From Gigaspora margarita (lineage: Eukaryota; Glomeromycota; Glomeromycetes; Diversisporales; Gigasporaceae), in assembly GCA_009809945.1 (NCBI GenBank), contig WTPW01000344.1, positions 28,594-92,593 of the forward strand: DNA of 64,000 nt. The letters run 5' to 3'. The translations under genes were made by a program, and so were the position numbers. Below the pieces are notes generated by a model. The model saw only the letters and a program-made list of their open reading frames with translations, did not search any database and was not told the origin of the DNA. Below are positions 11,587 to 23,336 of the stretch, in pieces. Positions within the stretch are counted from its first letter, which is position 1; every line of letters begins with the position of its first letter.

Positions 11587-11850
11587 TTGTTTCACTGAAT
11601 TGTATATTCTAATATATAATTGTTTCACTGAATTGAATATTCGAATATATAATTGTTTCATTGAATTGAATATTCGAATATATAATTGGTTCATTTAATT
11701 GAATATTCGAATATATAATTGTTTCACTGAATTGAATATTCGAATATATAATTGTTTCATTGAATTGAATATTCGAATATATAATTGTTTCACTGAAATG
11801 AATATTCGAATATATAATTGTTTCACTGAATTGAATATTTGAATATAAAA
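11587..11850. repeat. 33-bp tandem repeat, eight copies
   Basis: The unit TTGTTTCACTGAATTGAATA followed by TTCGAATATATAA starts at 11587, 11620, 11653, 11686, 11719, 11752, 11785 and 11818, exactly 33 bp apart with few substitutions. The TATTCGAATA palindrome within the unit also appears in flanking DNA (11530-11585 and 12287-12335). Confidence 0.93.
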
Positions 11851-12049
11851 ATTATTCACCAAATAATTCAATGATATTCAATGAATATATACCATCTAAT
11901 AAACTGACTAAAATGCAAGATCAGGTCACCCGACCTTATATAAGTCCAAAGTAGATAAACGAAATATTTTATCTATTTATATGGCTTGCAAGTATAAAGA
12001 TCATTTGTTGGCTGCTTATACTTGCCGTAAAAACTATTCGTCCCAAATC

Positions 12050-12143
12050 CCAATTTTACTATGCATATAATTGGGATTTGGATTTGGGGCAATTTTACTA
12101 TGTTTGTGATTGGGATTTGGATTTGGGACAATTTTACTATGTT
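12050..12143. repeat. Short tandem repeat of a 38-bp AATTTTACTATG unit
   Basis: Three occurrences of CAATTTTACTATG alternate with two copies of the phrase ATTGGGATTTGGATTTGGG. Non-coding. Confidence 0.7.
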
Positions 12144-12398
12144 TTGGGGGCATGTACAAGCTTATTATCTAAAATCAGCAATTAACTCGACTTAATAATA
12201 TTACCTCAATTCATTATTGTTATTGTTCTGCATCAACTACTTTATTTCATGATCATTAATATTTAATGTACATTCGGTTAATATTCGAATACTCATTCGA
12301 AATTTCCTGGCGAATGAATATTCGAATACATTATGGGTCAGCATAATTGTTACACAAAACAATTGTACTAGTTAATTTTTGAGACTATAGTTGCGAAT

Positions 12399-12590
12399 GA
12401 TAATTAAAATGAAATCTCGGTTTTTATTTAACCCCTCTAAAACCCACTTATACTTGTTTAATAGAACTACTACTCTAAAACTAACCGCTAACTTTAACCC
12501 TAACCCTAAAAAAATGCGCCCAAAAAAAATTTATTTTTTCGGTGATTTGTCAATTTTTTTTAGACTAGCATATTTCATTTTAATCTGATT
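12399..12590. mobile_element. MITE-like element with telomere-like core
   Basis: TTAAAATGAAAT (about 12404) is repeated inverted as ATTTCATTTTAA (about 12572). Between them lies ctaactttaaccctaaccctaaa. The phrase AAAACCCACTTATAC resembles AAAATCCACTTATAC in the family A copy at 45629-45852, although the ends differ. Boundaries are approximate. Confidence 0.5.
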
Positions 12591-13343
12591 TCATTATTGA
12601 TTTACATAGCACATTGGACACCCAAATTATTAAAAACTTGCTTCGAAATAAAAGATATTCTTAGATTGACATCATAAATTGAAAGGTTTCGAAATAAAAT
12701 AATTTATTAAAGATCGCTTTGAATATATTTCAAATGTATTCCTACTACTAATATGATAATAAAATTCGCAATTACCGGTACTTGTTTTTTTAAGATCCAA
12801 ATTTAACTTAAGCGGATTCCAAATCTACAGATATTCTGTATCCACTTACAACATATACATTTAATTCTTTTTAAATAAAATAATAAAGAAACAGTATAAC
12901 ATTTTCAAAACTTTATACAATCTTGTTTTTTTGTTTAAAACAACAACAAAGGTAATAGGAGATATTATTTATGTGACACATGGTCTACCAATTGGAATTA
13001 AAGATTATTATACCACACAAATTCGTTTCACGAATGGTATAAAAAGCATTTGATTCTGATTAATGTAATTGTCTTTGGTTAGAGCGACTAATACTGCATA
13101 GATTGATTGTCATAATGCATGTATTTACGTAATTCTAAATCTGTCGATCCGCCACTTTACCTTCTGAATGTTGAAGTACTTTGCACCAATAAAAGTTGTG
13201 GAAACACATGTTAACTGGCATTTTTTATTTAAAATTAATACAGTAATAGACGAGGAGAAATATGTTATTGAATAAAATTTATAACTACAGTAGTAAAGGT
13301 TTACTATCAGTAAATTTTGATAAATTTTAAATCCGCTAGAATA

Positions 13344-13507
13344 CAGTCAACTCTCTTTATATCGAACCTCCCTATAATAAACTCTGGATATAATGAACTA
13401 AAAATTTTTGAAATTCATAAAAGTTCCGTATAAAAAGATAGTAATTTTATATAGTGAACTTTTTTTAACAACCAGAACCAACAGTTCGTTATAGAAAGAG
13501 TTGACTG
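13344..13507. mobile_element. 164-bp pogo/Tigger-type MITE
   Basis: Ends CAGTCAACTCTCTTTATATC and GTTATAGAAAGAGTTGACTG are inverted repeats resembling Tigger/pogo termini (CAGT...TATAT..AAC). The left flank is TA; the right is TT, so the duplication is decayed or the cut imprecise. No coding content. Confidence 0.75.
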
Positions 13508-13699
13508 TTTACCTCTTTTTTTTTTTGTTGCTTTATAAGCAAACAAAAAAATAATCTTTTTCAATCAAAATGACAATAAGAACTCTTCTATTTTATTCTT
13601 GTTATAACAAGTTATTGAAGTACGTACTGTACGGTACGTATAATTTGGCGGCAATGATAATTTGCACCGCCTAAAATAATAAACCCTTTTTCAGTGTTT

Positions 13700-13862
13700 A
13701 GGCTAGCCTTACTTCGCCGACAATCATTTACCGACAGCTCATTTAGCCGATGTCACGACAAGTGACAATTTATCAAAAATATATACCTGCAACTAATCAA
13801 ATGTTAATCCTAACCCTACTGTATGTGATGTCGGTTGTCGATAGATGATTGTCGGTAAGCAG
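13700..13862. mobile_element. Second, decayed copy of the CCGACA-repeat MITE
   Basis: TTCGCCGACAATCATTTACC, GACAGCTCATTTAGCCGA and, on the other arm, GTCGGTTGTC...GATTGTCGGTAA repeat the motif of 9878-10205. The loop again holds a telomere-like ccctaaccctac word. No target duplication was found. Confidence 0.65.
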
Positions 13863-14984
13863 TAGTATGATACTATGATACAGCATTTTGTATAGCATTT
13901 TTTTATTACCAGGGATAATATCCTCACGGTATTTTTTAATGTTGCCCCACATTAATTTCATTAATTTCTTCATTACATAAGTTATACATATAATTTCGAT
14001 ACAACATATCCGATCAAGATCAAGATACCCACGGGTCTCTTAGTCAATGCAATGTACTACTGTATGTATGTAAATATATTTTTTAACAACAGTAATACAT
14101 ATTAAATGATTATTTGTTATTAAGAATAAAATAATTGTAGCGGTGCGGTGTTATTGTATACTTAGGTACGTACTGCTGTACAGTACGTATGTATCTGGTA
14201 TGTACCAAACCCTGAACTGGTTCTTAACAGGACCATAAAAATCACTGGCTTAGACCCGTCAATCGGAACTTATATACATATATATCGATAATTTGTCTAT
14301 AGTAAGACCTATTTCATGTGTAATAGACAGGATTGACAGAATATCAATATCACAGTATATCAATAATTTTACTTTGCCCATCGCCATCTTTATCAAAAAG
14401 AAAAAGGTTAGCCCCTGAAATCTGTCTGGTTTTGTTACTCATTTTATGAATTATTATAGGTGATTATTTTATCAATCTTATTAATTTTCATACATATTTT
14501 CATATTAATGCGTTTACAACCTAACTCAAAATTTACAAACTTTATTCTTGTTTATTGTTTCAAAACTTATATGTGTTACCATCTGTGCTTTCAAAAACTC
14601 TAAACAATCGTCACTCCTATTTACTTAATTCAGTAAATTACACATACACAAAAAGATTGCAAAAATCATTAATATCTTTATGTAACTCATTGAACAAAGT
14701 AACAAGTTTTATCAGAATTTCTTTTTTTGTATTCTGCCCTTGACCCTTCATGGATGCTGTGTTCGGCTTACACTTTTTGTCTTTCCGAATTATTTTACTG
14801 CTTTAATTAAAAAAAAAATCTTTGTCATATACGTTCTTTATTTAATGAATGCATCCGACCTCTGTTAATTTCTTTTATACTCTTTAGTATAAATTTTTTT
14901 TTTGAATTTTTTTGTTTTTTTTGACTTTTTAACGATAATACTTCCATTTTTAAATATCTTTTCAAAATAATTTAATAATAAACT

Positions 14985-16771
14985 ATGGCAACAACGCAAA
15001 GTCAGGTAGCTTCTCAGTTACCCATTTTAAAAAAGTTGTCAAGTATACAACCAAAGTCAACAACAAATTATTCAATTAATTCCAATAATAGTAATGGTAA
15101 ACAATTATTAACCGATAATGATAATGAAAGTAAACCTTTTATTCAAACAACAAAAAAAGATTTCGTTATATCTTCTCCAACTTCTCCAATTTCTCCAATT
15201 TCTCCAATTTCTCCATCTATTCCAAAACCTAATTTCAACAAATTTTCACTTACGAACGGCTTACCAAAAGCACCACGACCTCAATTATCTCGTTCAAATA
15301 GTGATACATTATCACAAAGTAGTAGTAATAGTAGTGGTGGAAGAAAAAAATCAAGAGTTTCACCACATATAATTCCTACAAAAAAACATGATTTTTCTCA
15401 TGTTAGATCTCGTGTAGGTTCTTTGGATAACATAACTCATATACCAAAAGAAAGTGAGGTAAAAATCTTTACTGACAAACCGGATTTTTCTAGTATCAGT
15501 TCACGAATTGGTTCCTTAGATAATATCGATCATATTCCAAAAGGTGGTGATAAAAAAATCTTGTCTATTAAACTTGATTATTCTAATGTGAATCCAAAAA
15601 TTGGTTCATTAGAAAATATTTATCATGTACCAAAAGGAGGTGATAAAAAAATTGAATCAATTAAACTCGATTATTCTAACGTTACTCCTCGAATTGGATC
15701 GCTTGATAATATTAATCATATACCAAAAGGAGGTGATAAGAAAATTGAATCAATTAAACCAGATTTTTCTAATGTTACTTCCCGTATAGGTTCATTAGAT
15801 AATATTAATCATATACCTAAAGGTGGTGATAAAAAAATTCAAACGGTTAAGATCGATTTTTCTAAAGTTCATTCACGAGTCGGTTCTTTAGAAAATATTA
15901 GTCATATTCCACAAGGTAAAAAAAAATATATATATATATACATTTTTATGCAAACCATTTTCTCTCGAAATTATTATTTACTAACTTATATATTAATTTA
16001 TTAGGTGGTAACGTTAAAATCTTTTCCAGAAAACCAAGTTTTGATCACGTGCAACCACGTGTAGGTTCCCTTGACAACATTGATCATGTTCCTGGCGGAG
16101 GTGAAAAATATATTCCTATAAAAATACCACCAAAAATACCATTGTCAGCTGTGAAATCCAAAGTTGGTTCTTTAAATAACATTCATCACACTCCTGGTGG
16201 TGGTGATATCAAAATATATTCAAGAAAATTGAGTTATCGTGATGTTACTCCAAGAATTAAATCAAGATCCAATAGTATTGACAGTACTATTGAAGAACGA
16301 CCAGATCTTGTTTATAGCCCTGTTTCTTCTCTTGCGTTTGATGAATCTTTAGAAGTTAATAGTCCTCCTTCTGAACCTCTCACCGACACAAATATTCCTT
16401 TAACTGAAGTTTTACCACCTATTATTGAAAATACAAATATTGAAGAGACTAATGATGATGATGATGATTATAATGATGAACCTGGTTATCATCAAACGTC
16501 AGATTTTTCAAAAAATTTGAATGAACAAATTATTGAAAATCAAGAATTTGACGAAGGTGAACCAGTTGAAATTTTACAACAATCACAACTTAATGACACT
16601 GATTTGGATTTTAAAGTTAATGTTCAAAGAAAGACATTACTTTTAGCCGAAGAAATTAAATCACCAAGAGTTTTATCAATCGTTGAAATACCTCCCGATA
16701 ATTCGGATTTGCCTACTAAACCCGAGTTGACCCATGATCAAAAAAAAGATTATGATGCATCTTGGTTATAA
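14985..16771 (+). CDS. Tau/MAP2/MAP4-type microtubule-binding repeat protein (two exons, 565 aa)
   Basis: Exon 1 is 14985-15915, intron 15916-16004, exon 2 16005-16771. Splicing restores one frame of 565 codons. The ATG has A at -3 and G at +4. Residues 1-135 are Ser/Asn/Pro-rich and basic, with a SPISPISPIS run at 68-77 suited to proline-directed kinases. From 136 come eight repeats with the signature R(I/V)GSLDNI.H.PKGGDKKI; the conserved Gly lies at 145, 176, 207, 238, 269, 300 and 331 (31-residue spacing) and 365, and a ninth, degenerate unit begins near 386. The last complete repeat (VKSKVGSLNNIHHTPGGG) is closest to animal tau repeats. The C-terminus is acidic (EETNDDDDDYNDE). The known role of such repeats is binding and stabilising microtubules; that role here is inference. 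There is no signal peptide or membrane segment. Confidence 0.9.
15916..16004 (+). other. Spliceosomal intron of the tau-like gene
   Basis: It starts GTAAAA and ends TTATTAG, 89 bp, with a perfect TACTAAC branch point at 15979-15985, 19 bases before the acceptor AG. It interrupts repeat 6 in phase 1 inside the P-x-GG motif. Removing it rebuilds HIPQGGNVKIFSRKP, in register with the other repeats, which is strong internal proof. Confidence 0.92.
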
Positions 16772-16830
16772 ATTATTATGATGCATCTTTGGTTATAATA
16801 ATGATTTTGATGTATCTTGGTTATAATGTT
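16754..16830 (+). repeat. Triplicated 3' end of the tau-like gene
   Basis: The last codons and stop (ATGATGCATCTTGGTTATAA) are followed by two imperfect copies, ATGATGCATCTTTGGTTATA and TTGATGTATCTTGGTTATAA. Each would again give a short C-terminal end and a stop. A possible AATTAAA polyadenylation signal lies near 16885. Confidence 0.8.
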
Positions 16831-17792
16831 ATTAAGGCAACTATTTGGGACACACGTAAATTACGTTTTTATTGTATATACTTTAATTAAACCCTTTATT
16901 ATTTATTCTTGTTTTTTTGTAATTTATAGTTTGGCCGCATATTTTAATGGGTTTAACTATCTTTTTTGATGCGATGAACAAAGTTTGAAGCGCATGAAAC
17001 ATTGTAAACTAGTCCGTTTATTTTACTCTATTTATATAAGTACTGTATTTTTTTTTTTATATCTTACCTTTTTAGCAAAAAAAAACATTTGCTATTTTAT
17101 GATGTCTATTGTTTATCCATATTTGTATTTATATATCACATTTATTTGTGTCTCATTAATATGTCATTAAGTCATTATTACTAAAAATCTATAACAAACC
17201 AGGTATTTCTCTGGTTTAACTGAAAAAAATTTATATATCTCGATCGTTTACATTATTAATGTGGTGTTTTCTTTATCAAATGATTTACACGTATTGTGGC
17301 GAGATAACGTTTATGAACGTTATTCGGAAATTTCGACCTCAAATTTGGTTCAAAATAACCTTCACTTTGTATAACATGTTATATGACCTTGTTTTCGAAA
17401 TAGCACACATAGGTGTCTCGAAATAACGCGCAGGTGAATGTATTCTTATCGTAGGATTATTGTAGAGACTTAACTTCAAAGATAATTTATGACTAGGTGT
17501 GGTTAAGCAAATTATTAGAATACCGGCATTATTGCATTTTTAAAGTTAAAATTATACGGTGATTGATGGTCATTATTAAAATTATCTAGATGGCCATTGT
17601 TAAAAATAACAAAGTTGGTATATTTATTTCATGCGCATTATAATGCATATGCATACCCCCAATCGAAAATGTCCACATGTCTACATTGTCCAAACGTTAT
17701 TGACCGTTACACAAGTATTTACATTATTTTAAGTTCGATTTAAATTAAATACGATATAATAATAATCATTGGTGCAGAAATATTTATGTCTC
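16831..17792. other. Downstream intergenic region
   Basis: No gene supported. Short words such as cgaaataacg recur near 17290-17430, but I find no boundary pair. Confidence 0.45.
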
Positions 17793-17850
17793 TGGGTTAT
17801 ATCCCATTGTAGAGACATGATGACACATCTTTACAATGGGATATAACCCA
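17793..17850. repeat. 58-bp hairpin
   Basis: TGGGTTATATCCCATTGTA pairs with TACAATGGGATATAACCCA across a 20-base loop. It sits next to the hAT element at 17862. Confidence 0.85.
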
Positions 17851-17861
17851 ATGACTATAAT

Positions 17862-18308
17862 CATGGATGGTAAATGACCTGGTCATTTGATCAAAATTCA
17901 AATGACCCTGAGTCATCAAATTATGACCAGTTATTTGAGATCCTCGGTCATTTAGGTCATTTTCGTGTGCAATAATTTTTATTGGTCAACATAGCTTAAT
18001 GTGTAGAAGTTAAAATTGCACTGCGTAAATGATATTTGTGAAATAAGAAAGTTGATCGCAGTGATAATACATACATTGTAAAATTTTATTAATGGAAAAT
18101 ATCAATTTACTTAGCATAATTTAGCCTTTATCCAATAACGACGTTTATAAATTGTATTTTATAATCAAAACTTTCAATTTTTATTGGCCAACAAGTATTA
18201 GATTATCAATTAACCAAAGTTAAATTTCATTTGGGCTGTGAAATGACCAATGACTTGTCATTTGTCATCTGAGTCATTTGGGTCATTTCAAATCGTTCAC
18301 CATCCCTG
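17862..18308. mobile_element. 447-bp hAT-type MITE
   Basis: The left end CATGGATGGTAAATGACC pairs with the right end GGTCATTTCAAATCGTTCACCATCCCTG, broken here for alignment. Flanks ACTATAAT (17854-17861) and CCTATAAT (18309-18316) match at 7 of 8 positions, an 8-bp hAT duplication. GGTCATTT words are repeated subterminally in both arms. No transposase. Confidence 0.82.
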
Positions 18309-18640
18309 CCTATAATCCTCTGAATTTGTATATTCTGTATTATACATGTGCCGGTTCGTGGGGATATTAAACTCTTGAGGAGATGCTAAATTTCCTTATT
18401 CAAATGCACTCGCTTGACTATTATATTCAACTGGAGTATCGTACAGGTGCGATACTCTGACTTTAGGACCATTTAGCAATTAGAAAAAACTATAACCACG
18501 CAGTTTTAGATTGGATGTTCCGTAGTAAAACATACATTCTTGATATTTCTGCACCTACTTTTTGATTATCTAAAACCACCTTAAAACTAACCAATAAGAT
18601 TAATACGTAAAAAACATAGAAATGTTAGGGCATAAGTATA

Positions 18641-18760
18641 CATTATTGGGCAAAAATTGTTGAATAAAAGTAATTTTGCAAATGAATACGTGCCGTAAAG
18701 CGGCACCTGTAGCCAATCATTTGTCAAATTACCGTATTCGACAATTTTTGCCCAATAATG
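18641..18760. repeat. 120-bp foldback element
   Basis: CATTATTGGGCAAAAATTGT at the left pairs with ACAATTTTTGCCCAATAATG at the right. A diverged half-copy with GGCATGTGCTTATTTGCCAA and CAACAATTTTTGTCTAATAA lies at about 40690-40770. Confidence 0.8.
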
Positions 18761-18896
18761 ATCATGATTGGTAGGGGGTCACTCACTGAGTTTTAATTTG
18801 AATAAACATGATTACGTTGTAACACATGAAAAAATAACAAATAATGTTAGAATTGAGTAAACCTAGCTTATGGATTAAATAGAAAAGTTATTAATA

Positions 18897-19160
18897 TAAA
18901 AGGATGATCCAGCTGGTGGGTCATGTGAAGTTAGGGAACTGCGAACTGAAGAAGATAGCAGGTCATACACGTGGGACCAGGAACCCAGGATATCATATAA
19001 TGACTTAACGGAACATGAGCTATCTCACTAGTTTGGTGAAATATAGGTGCCATATGACTGTCCATTGACTTCTGCAGAATGATAACTCTGGCCTTAAAAG
19101 ATACGAGGGATTCTTAAGGCGTCTAAGGACCTTCAGGAAGCAGAGGAAGGAGAAACAAAA
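18897..19160. other. GC-richer island of unknown identity
   Basis: About 260 bp with markedly higher GC than its surroundings (for example gggaccaggaacccaggat) and no long open frame. It adjoins the first satellite array. It may be a decayed SINE or transcribed remnant, but I could not match it to the tRNA-headed SINEs elsewhere in the window. Confidence 0.3.
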
Positions 19161-19800
19161 AATTTAGCAATTAATCATTAAGAATCTTAATGATTATAAT
19201 TCAGTAGTTAATTGTTAAGAATAGCTGATCATTAAGAATCTTAACAATTATAATTCAGTAGTTGATCATTAAGAATCTTAATGATTATTATAATTTAGCA
19301 ATTAATCATTAAGAATCTTATCAGTAGTAGGTCATTAAGAATCTTAACGATTATAATTCTTATAATTCAATAGATGATTATAAGAATCTTAACGATTATA
19401 ATTCAGTAGTGGGTTATTAAGAATATTAATGATTATAATTCAGTATAATTCAATAGATGATTATAAGAATCTTAATGATTATAATTTAGTAGTTGATTAT
19501 TAAAAATATTAATGATTATAATTCAGTACAATTCAATAGTTGATTGTTAAGAATCTTAATAATTAAAATTCAGCATAATTTAGTAGCTGATCGTTAAGAA
19601 TCTTAATGATCAACTGCTAAATTATAATAGTTAAGATTCTAAATGATTATTACTGAATTATGATCATTAAGATTCTTAGTAAACAACTTTAAATTATCAA
19701 TCATTAAGATCAGCTGCTGAATTATATTCTTAATGATTAACTGTTAAATTAAAAACAAAAGATTCTTAATCATTAATTATATTAAATAAATCTAAATATT
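19160..19800. repeat. Palindromic satellite, spacer type 1 (TTCAGTAGTTGAT)
   Basis: Irregular array of CATTAAGAATCTTAATG cores separated by ATTATAATTCAGTAGTTGATC-like spacers, about 37 bp per unit. Halfway through (about 19600) the array flips to the opposite strand (TGATCAACTGCTAAATTATA). Confidence 0.9.
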
Positions 19801-19979
19801 TTTAATTAGTGAAGATTAAATAATAATGTTATTAAGAATTGATAAAGTTTGAGAATAATAAATTTTATAATTGAATATAATATCTATAAATACTGTATCA
19901 ATTTAATTTTAATATTTAGTTCAAATTACAAATTATTATATATTTTTTATTATCTTATGTTCTTTTGGAAATTCATCAG

Positions 19980-21400
19980 GTTTTTCTAAAATAAAAATAA
20001 AAATTATCTATTTTAAAAAATCCTACACATTTTTTTATACTAGATGCTGAAATCTATTCATGTACTCCAAATTTCAAAAATGTTTTTAAATCATATAAAC
20101 CATGCTTAACATCATGTGCATATTCTACAAAAGCAAGCATATATTTTTGTCCAGAATATTCATGAACAAAATAAAACAAAACTCTGACATAATAAACCTT
20201 TAAAGCAGCTTGTTTACCAGATTGGTTAACTAAAATCTCATACTAAAAAATATAAGACATAAATATATTTTATAAAATTAAATAAATTATTATTTTCTAC
20301 TTTGTACTTTCTCTAACACATGAATTATCATGACAAGCTTTATTAGTTTTAGTTAAAATAGAGCCAATCATATATCCATCCAAAGTTCTTAGTCTTGCAA
20401 ATTTTGTTTCTGTATTATTTAGCTAAAATCAAAAGCTTAAATTATTATTAATATAAATATTAATATAAATAATACTTTATTACCTTCTTTAAAGGACTAT
20501 TTATATTTGAAGTATAAAAATTGCACAAATTGGTTAATGGTTGATCTTTTTCTAAAATATTAACAAGTTTATATTGGGCAACTTGGAAACAAAAATTCTT
20601 CAGGGTTATCAGGTAATGCAAATACTTTGTTATCTGCATAAATTGGCGATATTTCTTTAGAAAAATTTGTTCTTATAATGATGATATAAAATATAAATGA
20701 TTAAACTAATCTAATATCAGAAAAATTATTAGCAAGATTCTCATAAGGAAAGATTTGAGATTGAACTAACATTTGTAATATTCCATATAATCTTTCCATA
20801 AGAAATTGCCAAAATGTCCATCATGGACCACAATCTATAATTGAATCTTTAATATGAAGTAAATAATGAAATACAATTTTAAATACAGATAACTGGCTTT
20901 CTTTATATTTGCTATAATATCTTAAAATAAAAAATAAAAATTAGATAATTATATATTAATATAATAAATTTTAAATTATATATTATATATACTTTTCATA
21001 ATGATTCCAAAAGGACCCCTCATATAGGTCATAACTGGACTTTGGCCAATTTTGGCCTAATATGCTAAAAATAACAAAATCTATTTACTTTAATAACTTC
21101 TAATCCAGTGATCAGAATTAAATAAACTTTTTTTGTTAGATGCACCTCACTAAGAGCTTCATTTTAAAAAAAGTTCATTCAGATTGGACCACTGGATGCC
21201 AAGATAATTGCCAAAACTATTTTTTGCTTCTCAAATTTTAGGTTTTTTTGCTGAAAATTTCAAGTATGACCTCTATACTAGTTGTCTGGGGTCCTATTTC
21301 AAAATTCAATAAAGTATTCTTCAATACATTCCATTTCTTCTATAGAAATAATACGTTGAATACAAAGCTTTGCTGAAAATACCCAGCCTCTAAGCAAACT
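19980..21400 (-). pseudogene. CACTA-like transposase, C-terminal (DUF4218-like) part
   Basis: Minus-strand translations in order: LLRGWVFSAKLCIQRIISIE then EMECIEEYFIEF (21400-21300), an inserted MITE (21012-21295), FHYLLHIKDSIIDCGPWWTF then WQFLMERLYGILQMLV (20890-20750), ISPIYADNKVFALPDNPEEF (about 20650-20570), FARLRTLDGYMIGSILTK then NKACHDNSCVRE (20410-20290), and LKVYYVRVLFYFVHEYSG then QKYMLAFVEYAHDVKHG (20200-20090). The DCGPWW.FW.F.MERL.G block is typical of the DUF4218 region of Tnp2/CACTA transposases. Gaps between blocks look like short introns. Frame breaks are present. It continues the fragments at 25130-25800 and 30730-32529. Confidence 0.65.
21012..21295. mobile_element. GGACCCC-family MITE, copy 1
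   Basis: AGGACCCCTCATATAGGTCA at the left and TGTCTGGGGTCCT at the right are related inverted ends. The interior (tagatgcacctcactaagag, attgccaaaac) matches copies at 26389-26684 and 37097-37390 in the opposite orientation. It splits the CACTA-like pseudogene. Confidence 0.8.
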
Positions 21401-22181
21401 ATAATAATAATAATAAATAAATATAACAAAATCATAAATGATTATTATATATATATAATTGTAATAATTAGTTAAAATTTTATTATTAATTTACAAATTG
21501 ATCATATTTTGCAAATTATATTTTACAATTAATTGCAATCATCCAATTATGTGAACCTTAATGAACAAACATAATTTAGCAATTGCTGAATTATAATCAT
21601 TAAAAATCTTAATAATTATAATTCAGCAATTGCAAAATTAATCATTAAGAATCTTAATGATCATAATTCTGCAATTGCTAAATTAATTGTTAAGAATCTT
21701 AACGATTATAATTCTGCAATTGCTAAATTAATCGTTAAGAATCTTAACAATTATAATTCAGCAATTGCAGAATTATATCATTAAAATTCTTAATGATTAA
21801 TTTAGCAATTGCAGAATTATGATCATTAAGCTTCTTAACAATTAATTCAGCAATTGCAGAATTATGATCATGAAGATTCTTAATGATTAATTTTGCGATT
21901 TCTGAATTATAATTGTTAAGATTCTTAATGATTCATTGAACAATTTCTGAATTATGATCGTTAAGATTCTTAACAATCATAATTTAGCAATTGTAGTATT
22001 AAGAATCTTAACAATCATAATTCTGCAATTGCTAAATTAATCATTAAGAATCTTAACAATCATAATTCAGAAATTGCTAAATTAATTATTAAGAATCTTA
22101 ATGATCATAATATGCAATTGCTAAATTAATTGTTAAGAATCTTAATAGTTATAATATTGCAATTGCTAAATTAATCATTAA

Positions 22182-22696
22182 GGGTAGAGAGTACTATTTT
22201 AAAATTATATATAATCTTAATGGTAAATTTTTTTATAATTAATTTTATGAAAAATTATATTAAGTAACCTAATTTTAATACTTAAAACAAGTTTGTAGAG
22301 CAGGTTTTTTGATTTTAATAATAGTAAAATTATTAATATTGGTTAAAAACTCAGTGAAATATATATTTTTAAAGATTGGGTATTAAAATTTAGTAATAAA
22401 ACTAACTTATAAATTTACATAAATTGACCAATCAGATTAGTAATTTTGTGCAACCCAGAAAATTTTGGGCTAACCAGAACGACTTTGTAATATATACAAC
22501 TATATTTTTTTGAAATATAATAATAGTTCAAAATTTTACCATAATAGATAAATTGTTTTTATTTATATTTTGTAAAATTTTAATAAAAATTTGTTGTAAT
22601 TTAAAAAAGTTTTATTAATAGCATATATCAGTTTTATATGAAATTTTCAAAATACCTTATAAAACTATATAAAAATAATCTATGTACCCTCTACCC
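22182..22696. mobile_element. TTAA-flanked MITE, possibly piggyBac-type
   Basis: Ends GGGTAGAGAGTAC and GTACCCTCTACCC are inverted; TTAA flanks both (22178-22181, 22697-22700). TTAA duplication is the piggyBac hallmark, but the satellite core itself contains TTAA, so the match could be partly fortuitous. 515 bp, non-coding. Confidence 0.65.
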
Positions 22697-23336
22697 TTAA
22701 GAATCTTAACAATCATAATACTGCAACTGCTGAATTAATCATAAGAATCTTAATGATCATAATTCTGCAATTGCTAAATTAATTGTTAAGAATCTTAACA
22801 ATCATAATTCAGCAATTGCAGAATTATGATTGTTAAGATTCTTAATAATTATAATACTGCAATTGCTAATCATAATTCTGCAATTGCTGAATTAATCATT
22901 AAGAATTTTAATAATTATAATTCTGCAATTGCTGAATTAATCATTAAGAATCTTATTGATTATAATTTAGCAATTGCAGAATTAATTCAGCAATTGCAGA
23001 ATTAGAATTGTTAAGATTTTTAATGATTAATTCAGCAATTGCAGAAATTATGATTGTTAAGATTCTTAACAATTAATTTAGCAATTGCAGACTTATGATT
23101 GTTAAGATTCTTAATGATTAATTAGCAAATTCTGAATTATAATTGTTAATATTCTTAATGATTAATTTAGCAATTGCAGAATTATGATCTTTAAGATTTT
23201 TAACAATTAATTTAGCAATTGCAGAATTATGATCATTAAGATTCCTAATAATTAATTTGCAAATTCTAAATTATGATCATTAAGATTCTTAACGATTAAT
23301 TTATCAATTTTTGAATTATGATCATTAAGATTCTTA

